Assembly (NCBI RefSeq): GCF_030158565.1
Contig: NZ_JAOASQ010000010.1
Span: 1-64,000, forward strand
Direction of reading: 5' to 3'
Length of the DNA stretch: 64,000 nucleotides
Origin: Limnohabitans sp.
GTDB taxonomy: Bacteria; Pseudomonadota; Gammaproteobacteria; Burkholderiales; Burkholderiaceae_C
Below, one piece after another: positions 56,773-64,000 of this stretch (positions within the stretch are counted from its first letter, which is position 1; every line of letters starts with the position of its first letter). Under the pieces are notes generated by a model that saw nothing but the letters and a program-made list of their open reading frames with translations, did not search any database and was not told the DNA's origin. Both the position numbers and the translations under genes were made by a program.

Positions 56773-57912
56773 ATGACGGCCAACCTTCTCGAATTTGACC
56801 TGGAAGGTCTGGCCGTTTTTTGTGACGGATTGGGCGAAAAGCGCTTTCGAGCCACCCAGCTGTTCCGCTGGATTCACCAGCGGGGCGCTTCTGATTTCGA
56901 TCAGATGAGCGATTTGGCGAAATCTTTGCGCCAAAAGCTCAAATCTCACGCGCACGTTTCGGCGCTGCCCGTGATCAGTCAACACATTTCTGCCGACGGC
57001 ACCATCAAATGGCTGTTCGACGTCGGCGATGGCAATGCCATTGAATCGGTGTTCATCCCAGAAGACGACCGGGGCACTTTGTGCGTTTCTTCCCAGGCCG
57101 GTTGCGCTGTGGGCTGCCGGTTTTGTTCCACCGGGCACCAGGGCTTCAGTCGCAATTTGACGACTGGTGAAATCCTGGCGCAGTTGTGGTTTGCCGAACA
57201 TTTCCTGCGCAAGCATTTGGGCACCGATGACCGCGTCATTTCCAACGTGGTGATGATGGGCATGGGCGAGCCGCTGCAAAACTACTCTGCTCTGGTGCCC
57301 GCATTGCGCACCATGCTCGACGACCACGGTTATGGTTTGTCGCGCCGCCGCGTGACGGTGTCCACCTCGGGCGTTGTGCCCATGATCGAGCGGCTCTCGG
57401 CCGATTGTCCTGTTGCGTTGGCCGTGTCCTTGCACGCGCCGGGCGATGCGCTGCGCGACAACCTGGTGCCGCTCAACCGCAAATACCCACTGGATGAACT
57501 CATGCAAGCTTGCATCGCTTATTTGGCGCATGCACCACGTGACTTCATCACCTTTGAATATTGCATGCTCGATGGCGTCAATGACCAGCCCGAGCATGCC
57601 GAGCAATTGATTGATTTGGTGCAAAAACATGCCCGTCAGGGTTTGCGTTGCAAATTCAATTTGATCCCTTTCAATCCTTTTCCGGCCTCGGGTTTGCTGC
57701 GCTCACCCCATGCCCGCGTTCAGGCGTTTGCCAAGTCCTTGCAAGATGCGGGCTTGGTCACGACCGTGCGCAAAACCCGTGGTGACGACATTGACGCCGC
57801 TTGCGGTCAATTGGCCGGTGACGTGAAAGACCGCACGCAAGTGCAAAGCCGCATGGCACAGCAGCGCACCATCCCCTTGGTGCCTGTGAATTCTTTTAAT
57901 TCCCAAGCTTGA
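56773..57912 (+). CDS. rlmN: dual-specificity RNA methyltransferase RlmN
   Basis: A 379-aa radical-SAM enzyme that makes 2-methyladenosine at A2503 of 23S rRNA and A37 of some tRNAs. The cluster cysteines are C111, C115 and C118 in [20 protein letters not shown] and the methyl-carrying Cys in AACGQLAGD near the C-terminus are present. It lies 32 bp after ndk and 6 bp before the rodZ-like gene. Confidence 0.96.
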   Translation: MTANLLEFDLEGLAVFCDGLGEKRFRATQLFRWIHQRGASDFDQMSDLAKSLRQKLKSHAHVSALPVISQHISADGTIKWLFDVGDGNAIESVFIPEDDRGTLCVSSQAGCAVGCRFCSTGHQGFSRNLTTGEILAQLWFAEHFLRKHLGTDDRVISNVVMMGMGEPLQNYSALVPALRTMLDDHGYGLSRRRVTVSTSGVVPMIERLSADCPVALAVSLHAPGDALRDNLVPLNRKYPLDELMQACIAYLAHAPRDFITFEYCMLDGVNDQPEHAEQLIDLVQKHARQGLRCKFNLIPFNPFPASGLLRSPHARVQAFAKSLQDAGLVTTVRKTRGDDIDAACGQLAGDVKDRTQVQSRMAQQRTIPLVPVNSFNSQA

Positions 57913-57918
57913 TGACTG

Positions 57919-58851
57919 ATGACCGATAGCCTTTCCCCACCATCGGCCGAGTTGGCACAAACGCAAACCGTCACACCAAACCAGACGGCGGGTCAATTGA
58001 TCTGTGCCGCACGCATGGCAAAGGGGATGCACACGGCTTTGTTATCGGTGACTTTGAAAGTTCCGGTTCGGCAGCTTGAGGCGCTGGAAGCCGATCAATA
58101 CGATGCATTCAAAGGGCCGGTCTTCGTGCGGGCATTGGCGTCCAGTGTTTGTCGTCATTTGCAAATGGATCCAACGCCGGTGTTGGCCTTGTTGCCACCA
58201 TCTGCGGATCGTTTGCCCTTGCACCGTCCCAGCTTGGAACCCCTGACATCCGAAAAATCGATGCGAGCAGGTCGCTTGGCCTTTTTTCGCAGCATTCCCA
58301 TCCAAACGGTGAGCATCGCTGTCTTGATGTTGGCGTTGATTGCCGCTTTGTTGTGGATGCCATCTCCTTCGACCTGGTCATGGTGGCCGTCAGCGTCCAA
58401 AGAGGCCGTATCGGCGGATCAAGTGGTGCAGCTTTTGCCAGCACCTGAACCAGTGACGTCCGAGCCCGTGCCAGCTGTTCCAGCCGAGGCAATCGAGCCC
58501 ATACCCGCTTTTCAGCCGCCTGCTGCCGCGCCAGCAGCTTCTGTTCCTCAAACGGTGATGGTCGCACCAGTCTCTGTGACTTCAGTGCTGCCTGCAAATG
58601 CGGCCTCAGCAGGCGCTTCGCTGGGTTTTTCAGCGACCAGCGATAGCTGGATCGAAATACGCAACAGCAGGAACCAAGTGTTGTGGAGTCGTGTGGTTCA
58701 TGCAGGTGAGAGCTTTGACGTTCAATACCCGCTGCCTTTGAGTGTGGTGGTCGGTCGGGCCAGCGTGGTGCGCATGACCTACAAAGGCAAACCCTTTGAT
58801 CTGTCACCCCACACCAAGGTGACCGTAGCCCGTTTCGAGGTGAAAGAATGA
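57919..58851 (+). CDS. rodZ: RodZ-like helix-turn-helix membrane protein
   Basis: A 310-aa protein with an N-terminal Xre-type helix-turn-helix (about 26-90, ending [17 protein letters not shown]), one transmembrane segment (about 129-150), a Pro/Ala-rich periplasmic linker and a C-terminal DUF4115 domain ([20 protein letters not shown]). This is the RodZ layout, which links MreB to the wall-synthesis machinery. Position between rlmN and ispG is conserved. The stop overlaps the ispG start (ATGA). Confidence 0.85.
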   Translation: MTDSLSPPSAELAQTQTVTPNQTAGQLICAARMAKGMHTALLSVTLKVPVRQLEALEADQYDAFKGPVFVRALASSVCRHLQMDPTPVLALLPPSADRLPLHRPSLEPLTSEKSMRAGRLAFFRSIPIQTVSIAVLMLALIAALLWMPSPSTWSWWPSASKEAVSADQVVQLLPAPEPVTSEPVPAVPAEAIEPIPAFQPPAAAPAASVPQTVMVAPVSVTSVLPANAASAGASLGFSATSDSWIEIRNSRNQVLWSRVVHAGESFDVQYPLPLSVVVGRASVVRMTYKGKPFDLSPHTKVTVARFEVKE

Positions 58852-60113
58852 ACTCAGCCATTGCCATTGCTGCACCTGCCAGCCGCACCAGTCGCCAGTC
58901 CCGCGTGGTCTGGGGTTCGCGGGTGGTCACTGTGGGCGGCGGCGCCCCCGTGCGCGTGCAGTCCATGACCAACACCGACACGGTCGACGTGATCGGCACG
59001 GCCATTCAGGTCAAGGAACTCGCTTTGGCAGGTTCCGAGATGGTGCGCATCACTGTGAACACGCCCGAAGCCGCCGAGGCTGTGCCGCACATCCGCGACC
59101 AACTCGACAAAATGGGCATTGACGTGCCCTTGATTGGCGACTTCCATTACAACGGCCACCGCCTGCTGACCGACTACCCGGCATGTGCCGAGGCCTTGTC
59201 CAAATACCGCATCAACCCCGGCAACGTGGGCAAAGGCGACAAGCGTGATGTGCAGTTCGGTCAGATGATCGAAGCGGCCATGCGTTTTGACAAAGCCATC
59301 CGCATCGGCGTGAACTGGGGCAGCCTGGACCAGGAATTGCTGGCCGAGTTGATGGACACCAACAGCCAGCGTGCCCAGCCTTGGGAAGCCCGGCAGGTCA
59401 TGTACGAGGCCTTGATCACTTCGGCCATCACATCCGCTCAGCGCGCCGAGGCCATGGGCATGAACGGTGCCCAGATTGCCCTGTCGTGCAAGGTCTCGGG
59501 TGTGCAGGATTTGATTTCGGTTTACCGCGAATTGGGCCGCCGCTGCGACTATCCGCTGCACCTGGGCTTGACCGAAGCGGGCATGGGCACCAAGGGTACG
59601 GTGGCTTCGGCTGCGGCGCTGTCGGTGCTCTTGCAAGAGGGGATTGGCGACACCATCCGCGTGTCGCTGACGCCCCAGCCTGGCGAAGCGCGCACACAAG
59701 AGGTGGTGATCGCGTCTGAAATTTTGCAATCGTTGGGCTTGCGTATTTTTGTGCCCAGCGTCACCGCTTGCCCCGGCTGCGGCCGCACCACCAGCAGCAC
59801 CTTTCAAGAGCTGGCCAAGCAAATCGACGACTTTTTGCGCGCCCAGATGCCCGTCTGGCGTGTGCGCTACCCGGGGGTGGAAAACCTCAAGGTGGCGGTG
59901 ATGGGCTGCATCGTCAACGGCCCAGGCGAGAGCAAGCACGCTGACATCGGCATCAGTTTGCCGGGCACCGGCGAAGCGCCCGCCGCACCGGTCTTCATCG
60001 ACGGTGAAAAGCGCCTGACCTTGCGCGGCGAGGGCATTGCGCAAGAGTTTCAGGTGCTGGTTGAAAACTACATTGAGAACCGTTTTGGTTCCGGATCTGC
60101 TGAGAAAAAATGA
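58848..60113 (+). CDS. ispG: 4-hydroxy-3-methylbut-2-enyl diphosphate synthase
   Basis: A 421-aa iron-sulfur enzyme of the MEP isoprenoid pathway converting MEcPP to HMBPP. The TIM-barrel domain contains [14 protein letters not shown] and INPGNVGKG, and the 4Fe-4S cysteines are in [10 protein letters not shown] and [18 protein letters not shown]. It overlaps both neighbours by 4 bp, so it is in an operon with rodZ and hisS. Length is usual for the betaproteobacterial form. Confidence 0.96.
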   Translation: MNSAIAIAAPASRTSRQSRVVWGSRVVTVGGGAPVRVQSMTNTDTVDVIGTAIQVKELALAGSEMVRITVNTPEAAEAVPHIRDQLDKMGIDVPLIGDFHYNGHRLLTDYPACAEALSKYRINPGNVGKGDKRDVQFGQMIEAAMRFDKAIRIGVNWGSLDQELLAELMDTNSQRAQPWEARQVMYEALITSAITSAQRAEAMGMNGAQIALSCKVSGVQDLISVYRELGRRCDYPLHLGLTEAGMGTKGTVASAAALSVLLQEGIGDTIRVSLTPQPGEARTQEVVIASEILQSLGLRIFVPSVTACPGCGRTTSSTFQELAKQIDDFLRAQMPVWRVRYPGVENLKVAVMGCIVNGPGESKHADIGISLPGTGEAPAAPVFIDGEKRLTLRGEGIAQEFQVLVENYIENRFGSGSAEKK

Positions 60114-61450
60114 GCGAGTCGCTGAAAGAAAACACACCGCAAAAAGCTGAAAAAGCCGCCAAGCCCCAGAAGCTGGTGGGCGTCAAGGGCATGAACGACA
60201 TCCTGCCGCCCGATTCGGCCCGTTGGGAATGGCTGGAGGGCCAGGTGCGCGAGCTGATGGCGCGCTATGCCTACCGCAATGTGCGCTTGCCCATCGTCGA
60301 ACCCACGGCGCTGTTTGTGCGCGGCCTGGGTGAGGTGACCGACATCGTTGAAAAGGAGATGTACTCCTTTGAAGACCGTTTGAACGGCGAACAACTGACC
60401 CTGCGCCCCGAGGGCACGGCCGGTTTGGTGCGCTCGGTGGTCGAGCACAACCTGCTGTACGAAGGCGGCAAGCGCCTGTATTACATGGGCCCCATGTTCC
60501 GCCATGAGCGCCCACAGCGTGGCCGTTACCGACAGTTCCACCAGATCGGTGCCGAGGTGCTGGGTTTTGGTGGCCCCGAGGTCGATGCCGAGCTGATTTT
60601 GCTGGCCAACGACCTGTGGAAGGTGCTGGGCCTGAAAGACGTGCGTCTGGAACTCAACAGCCTGGGTCAACCGGCTGAGCGCCAGGCCCATCGCGCCGCG
60701 CTGATCGCTCACCTAGAAAAACACAGCGATGTGCTCGACGAAGAAGCCAAGCGCCGCCTGCACAGCAACCCGCTGCGCATTCTGGACACCAAGAACCCGG
60801 CCATGCAAAGCGTGGTCGAGGCCGCGCCCCGTTTGCTCGACTTTTTGGGTGAAGCGTCATTGGCGCACTTCAATGCGGTCAAGGCCATCCTGGACGCCAA
60901 TGGCGTGGCCTACAGCATCAACCCGCGCTTGGTGCGGGGCATGGACTACTACAACCTCACGGTGTTCGAGTTCATCACCACCAGCCTGGGCTCGCAAGGC
61001 ACCATCTGCGGTGGTGGCCGATACGATTACCTGATTGAGCAAGTGGGCGGCAAGCCGTCGCCTGCCGTGGGCTGGGCGCTGGGCGTCGAGCGCGTGCTCG
61101 AACTCATCAAGGAGCAGGGCGAGGCATTGCCTGATCTGGCCCCCGATGTGTACGCCATCGTCCCCGAAACCGCCACTTTGCCCGTGGCCATGCAAGTGCT
61201 GCAGGCTTTGCGCACGCAAGGCGTGTCGGCCCAAATGCATGCAGGCAGTGGCGAAGGCATGGGCAGCATGAAGTCGCAATTCAAAAAAGCCGATGGCAGC
61301 GGTGCCCGTTTTGCCCTGATTTTCGGGGGTGATGAATTGGCCAACGGACAGGTCACGGTCAAGTCTTTGCGCGATGGCCTCGGCGCTCAACGGACGGAGT
61401 CCCTGGCCCATGTCGCCGATTGGGCCCAGAGCCTACAATCCCCTCATTAA
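60110..61450 (+). CDS. hisS: histidyl-tRNA synthetase
   Basis: A 446-aa class II synthetase. Motif 2 is [21 protein letters not shown], His-specific motifs [14 protein letters not shown] and CGGGRYDYL are visible, and motif 3 is in [12 protein letters not shown]. The C-terminal anticodon-binding domain runs from about 345. An N-terminal Lys-rich leader (about 1-20) is slightly longer than usual. ATG 60110 overlaps the ispG stop. Confidence 0.97.
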   Translation: MSESLKENTPQKAEKAAKPQKLVGVKGMNDILPPDSARWEWLEGQVRELMARYAYRNVRLPIVEPTALFVRGLGEVTDIVEKEMYSFEDRLNGEQLTLRPEGTAGLVRSVVEHNLLYEGGKRLYYMGPMFRHERPQRGRYRQFHQIGAEVLGFGGPEVDAELILLANDLWKVLGLKDVRLELNSLGQPAERQAHRAALIAHLEKHSDVLDEEAKRRLHSNPLRILDTKNPAMQSVVEAAPRLLDFLGEASLAHFNAVKAILDANGVAYSINPRLVRGMDYYNLTVFEFITTSLGSQGTICGGGRYDYLIEQVGGKPSPAVGWALGVERVLELIKEQGEALPDLAPDVYAIVPETATLPVAMQVLQALRTQGVSAQMHAGSGEGMGSMKSQFKKADGSGARFALIFGGDELANGQVTVKSLRDGLGAQRTESLAHVADWAQSLQSPH

Positions 61451-61473
61451 TTTGCGCATTCACGCTCTACACC

Positions 61474-62139
61474 ATGTCCAACGCACTCGATCTCGAAGAA
61501 CAAGAACAACTTGACCAGCTCAAACACTTCTGGAAAACCTGGGGCAACCTGATTTCCTGGGTGCTGATTGCGGTCCTGGGCGGCTATGCCGCCTGGAATG
61601 GTTACCAGTATTGGCAGCGGACGCAGGCAGTCAAAGCTTCTGTCCTTTACGATGAGGTCGATCGCGCGGTGGCTTCAGGCGATTTGGCGCGCGTTGAGCG
61701 CAGCTTGGCAGACATGAAAGACAAGTTCGGTTCAACTCAGTTCGCACAACAAGCGGCTTTGTTGGCCGCAAAAACTTTGCAGTCGCAAGGCAAATCTGAC
61801 GCTGCACGTGCAGCCTTGCTCTGGGTTGCTGAAACTGCCGCAGACGAAGCCTACCGCGATGTGGCACGTTTGCGCCTTGCAGGCATGCAATTGGATGTCA
61901 AGGGCTACGATGAAGCTTTGAAGCAATTGAGTTCATCGTTCACGCCTGCCATGGCAGGTCTGGCTGCGGACTTGCGCGGTGACGTCTTGCAAGCCAAGGG
62001 CCAGTCAGATCTGGCAGTTTCTGCCTACCAGCAAGCTTGGACTCAATTGGCGGATAGCCCCGATTACCGTCGCCTGGTCCAGGCCAAGCTCAACGCTTTG
62101 GGTGCAGACCCTCAATCCTCGGTGGAGCGCAAGAAGTGA
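61474..62139 (+). CDS. yfgM: YfgM-like membrane-anchored TPR protein
   Basis: A 221-aa protein: cytoplasmic N-terminus (LEEQEQLDQLKHFWKTWGN), one membrane helix (about 24-42), and a periplasmic tetratricopeptide-like domain. YfgM belongs to the SecYEG-associated chaperone network with PpiD. The position hisS-yfgM-bamB-der is the conserved gene order. Its stop overlaps the GTG of bamB. Confidence 0.9.
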   Translation: MSNALDLEEQEQLDQLKHFWKTWGNLISWVLIAVLGGYAAWNGYQYWQRTQAVKASVLYDEVDRAVASGDLARVERSLADMKDKFGSTQFAQQAALLAAKTLQSQGKSDAARAALLWVAETAADEAYRDVARLRLAGMQLDVKGYDEALKQLSSSFTPAMAGLAADLRGDVLQAKGQSDLAVSAYQQAWTQLADSPDYRRLVQAKLNALGADPQSSVERKK

Positions 62140-63272
62140 AACGCATGACGCAACTGACTGGCTTTCGTTGGGCTTGCGTCTGCGGCCTTTGGGTCTTGCT
62201 GTCCGCCTGCTCGAGTGCCCCCAATAAACCGGATCCGGCGCCTTTGCCATCGGTCTCGGGCGAGTTCACTGTCAAAAAAGTGTGGTCTAACAACTTGGGC
62301 CCGATCACATCACCGCTGTTGCCATCGGTCCACGGCGGCCTTGTGGCGCTGGCATCGAGCCAGGGCTGGGTCGCAGTCATGGATGGCCTGACCGGTAAAG
62401 ACATCTGGCGACTCAAATTATCTGAGGGCATCGTGGCCGGCGTTGGTGGTGATGGGCGTCGATTCGCGGTTGTCAATCAACGCAACGAAGTGGTCACCAT
62501 GGAGGCTGGCAAAGTCCTGTGGCGCTACGCTTTGTCCGCAGTGTCATTGACTCCACCGCTGGTGGCTGGTGGACGAGTCTTTGTTCTGGGCGCGGACCGC
62601 ACGGTCACCGCACTCGATGGCGCTTCTGGTCAAAAAATCTGGACACAACAGCGCGCTGGCGATCCTCTGGTGCTCAACCAAGCGGGCCTTTTGATCCCAT
62701 TTGGTGACACCTTGTTGGTCGGTTGGGGCGGCCGTCTCGCATCGCTCAACCCCAACAACGGCAGCGTGCGTTGGGAAACCTTGTTGGCCACTTCACGTGG
62801 CACCAACGAAGTGGAGCGCCTGGTCGACTTGGTGGCCGGTGCTGACCGACAAGGCTCCACAGTTTGCGCACGGGCTTTTCAGTCTTCCGTGGCGTGTGTG
62901 GATGCCAGCCGCGGCAGCAACCTCTGGTCGCGCAGTGCGCAAGGCCATACCGGCTTGGCCGGTGATGACAAACTGATTTTTGGTGCCGAGTCGGACAGCA
63001 AAGTCCATGCTTGGCAGCGTCAAGGCGGACAAATTGCGTGGTCACAGGAAGGGCTTCGTTTCCGAGGCTTGACGGCGCCTTTGGTGCTGGGCCGTTCAGT
63101 GGTTTTGGGCGATGAGAATGGCTTGTTGCATTTCCTGTCGCGCCAAGACGGTAAGCCACTGCTGCGGGTGGTGACAGATGGCAGTGCCATCGTGGGTCGT
63201 CCCGTCGCGGTGGATCAAACTTTGGTGGTGGTGACACGCGCCGGGGGCGTTTTTGGATATCGCCCTGAATGA
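62136..63272 (+). CDS. bamB: outer-membrane assembly lipoprotein BamB
   Basis: A 378-aa beta-propeller lipoprotein of the BAM complex. The signal ends in lipobox LLSAC. Eight WD/PQQ-like blades repeat patterns such as GRVFVLGADRTVTALDGASGQKIW. GTG 62136 overlaps the yfgM TGA (GTGA); an ATG three codons later (MTQLTGF) is the alternative start. It acts with BamD encoded at 52238. Confidence 0.94.
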   Translation: MKRMTQLTGFRWACVCGLWVLLSACSSAPNKPDPAPLPSVSGEFTVKKVWSNNLGPITSPLLPSVHGGLVALASSQGWVAVMDGLTGKDIWRLKLSEGIVAGVGGDGRRFAVVNQRNEVVTMEAGKVLWRYALSAVSLTPPLVAGGRVFVLGADRTVTALDGASGQKIWTQQRAGDPLVLNQAGLLIPFGDTLLVGWGGRLASLNPNNGSVRWETLLATSRGTNEVERLVDLVAGADRQGSTVCARAFQSSVACVDASRGSNLWSRSAQGHTGLAGDDKLIFGAESDSKVHAWQRQGGQIAWSQEGLRFRGLTAPLVLGRSVVLGDENGLLHFLSRQDGKPLLRVVTDGSAIVGRPVAVDQTLVVVTRAGGVFGYRPE

Positions 63273-63291
63273 TGGATCGGAAAATTTTTAA

Positions 63292-64000
63292 GTGAAACCC
63301 GTTTTGGCCCTGGTGGGCCGCCCCAATGTGGGCAAATCCACGCTGTTCAACCGACTCACCAAGAGCCGGGATGCCATCGTGGCCGATTTTGCTGGCTTGA
63401 CCCGCGACCGTCACTATGGTCAGGGCAAGCAGGGCAAACATGAATACATCGTGATCGACACGGGCGGCTTCGAGCCCGACGCCGGCAGCGGCATTTACAA
63501 AGAAATGGCCAAGCAAACGCAGCAAGCGGTGGCCGAGGCCGATGTGGTGATTTTTGTGGTCGATGCACGTGGGGGCTTGTCCGCCCAGGACCACGACATT
63601 GCCAAATACCTGCGCCGCGTGGGCAAGCCTTGTCTGCTGGTGGCCAACAAGGCCGAGGGCATGCGCGAAGGCATCCAGATCACCGAGTTCTACGAACTGG
63701 GTTTGGGCGAAGTGCTGGCCATTTCGGCCGCGCACGGGCAGGGCATTCGCGGCTTGGTCGATCTGGCGCTGGAGCCTTTGAATCTGCCGGAAGACCCGGA
63801 AGAAACCGAAGAAGACAAGACCATCATCAAGCTGGCAGTGGCAGGGCGCCCCAACGTGGGCAAGTCCACACTGATCAACACCTGGCTGGGTGAAGAGCGT
63901 CTGGTGGCTTTCGACATGCCCGGCACCACACGCGATGCGATCAGCGTGCCGTTTGAGCGCGATGGTCAGAAATTCGAGTTGATCGACACCGCCGGTCTGC
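63292..64000 (+). CDS. der: GTPase Der (EngA), 3' end outside the window
   Basis: The first 236 residues of the double-GTPase that matures the 50S subunit. The first P-loop is [12 protein letters not shown] (about 8-19), then DTGGFE, and a G4 motif NKAEG in place of NKxD. The second GTPase begins with [12 protein letters not shown] (about 182) and DTAGL ends the visible part. It uses a GTG start, 19 bp after bamB. The frame is open to the last base. Confidence 0.96.
   Translation, partial: MKPVLALVGRPNVGKSTLFNRLTKSRDAIVADFAGLTRDRHYGQGKQGKHEYIVIDTGGFEPDAGSGIYKEMAKQTQQAVAEADVVIFVVDARGGLSAQDHDIAKYLRRVGKPCLLVANKAEGMREGIQITEFYELGLGEVLAISAAHGQGIRGLVDLALEPLNLPEDPEETEEDKTIIKLAVAGRPNVGKSTLINTWLGEERLVAFDMPGTTRDAISVPFERDGQKFELIDTAGL

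Overview
The window is a betaproteobacterial chromosome segment, most likely Burkholderiales/Comamonadaceae (a Limnohabitans- or Rhodoferax-like genome would fit; this is inference from gene order and protein style). Supporting signs are the order ndk-rlmN-rodZ-ispG-hisS-yfgM-bamB-der, a pyruvate dehydrogenase E3 that carries its own lipoyl domain, a Bug-type solute receptor, and GC-rich host codon use. Most of the window is core housekeeping DNA. One clearly foreign block sits at the left end.

Region 1 (23-10135): a tRNA-Val(GAC) gene is followed by a 10-kb integrated element bounded by a 47-bp direct repeat of the tRNA 3' half (53-99 and 10089-10135). The element encodes a tyrosine recombinase next to the tRNA, two small unknown proteins, an 837-aa primase/ATPase replication protein, a P27-type small terminase subunit, and a complete phosphite uptake and oxidation operon ptxABCDE. 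It has no capsid, tail or large-terminase gene. This combination reads as a phage-satellite-like element whose cargo lets the host use phosphite as a phosphorus source. It is the most interesting content of the window. A Pho-box-like repeat and a perfect 11-bp inverted repeat lie in the ptx leader.

Region 2 (10136-12150): the displaced native tRNA terminator, a degraded prophage-like stretch with repeated TACGGCA motifs, and an AT-rich lipoprotein gene. The signal peptide of that gene is out of frame because of three copies of a 7-bp repeat, so it is a candidate phase-variable gene.

Region 3 (12159-24954): oligopeptidase A and folD, then a FixJ-type two-component pair divergent from the pyruvate dehydrogenase operon aceE-aceF-lpdA. 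The aceF linker contains a 21-bp tandem repeat that ends in a dispersed-repeat-like sequence.

Region 4 (25008-33056): an accessory metabolic group: class II aldolase, putative Fe/2-oxoglutarate oxygenase, YciI, Dabb and SnoaL-type small proteins, a Bug receptor, a RutE-like nitroreductase, an RNase D-like exonuclease, an FAD monooxygenase and an FAA hydrolase. It may include a degradation pathway for an unknown aromatic compound.

Region 5 (33210-42588): a circularly permuted GTPase, a RecQ helicase with a phosphoribosyltransferase-like tail, a REP-like repeat cluster, an MFS transporter, a VOC protein, an NlpC/P60 hydrolase, an isochorismatase-family protein and prpE.

Region 6 (42763-64000): the 2-oxoglutarate dehydrogenase operon sucA-sucB-lpd, then zapE-ydcH-dinG, bamD, rluD, scpB, rluB, ndk, rlmN, rodZ, ispG, hisS, yfgM, bamB and der (cut by the window end). 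A structured leader with three hairpins and a terminator lies between rluD and scpB.
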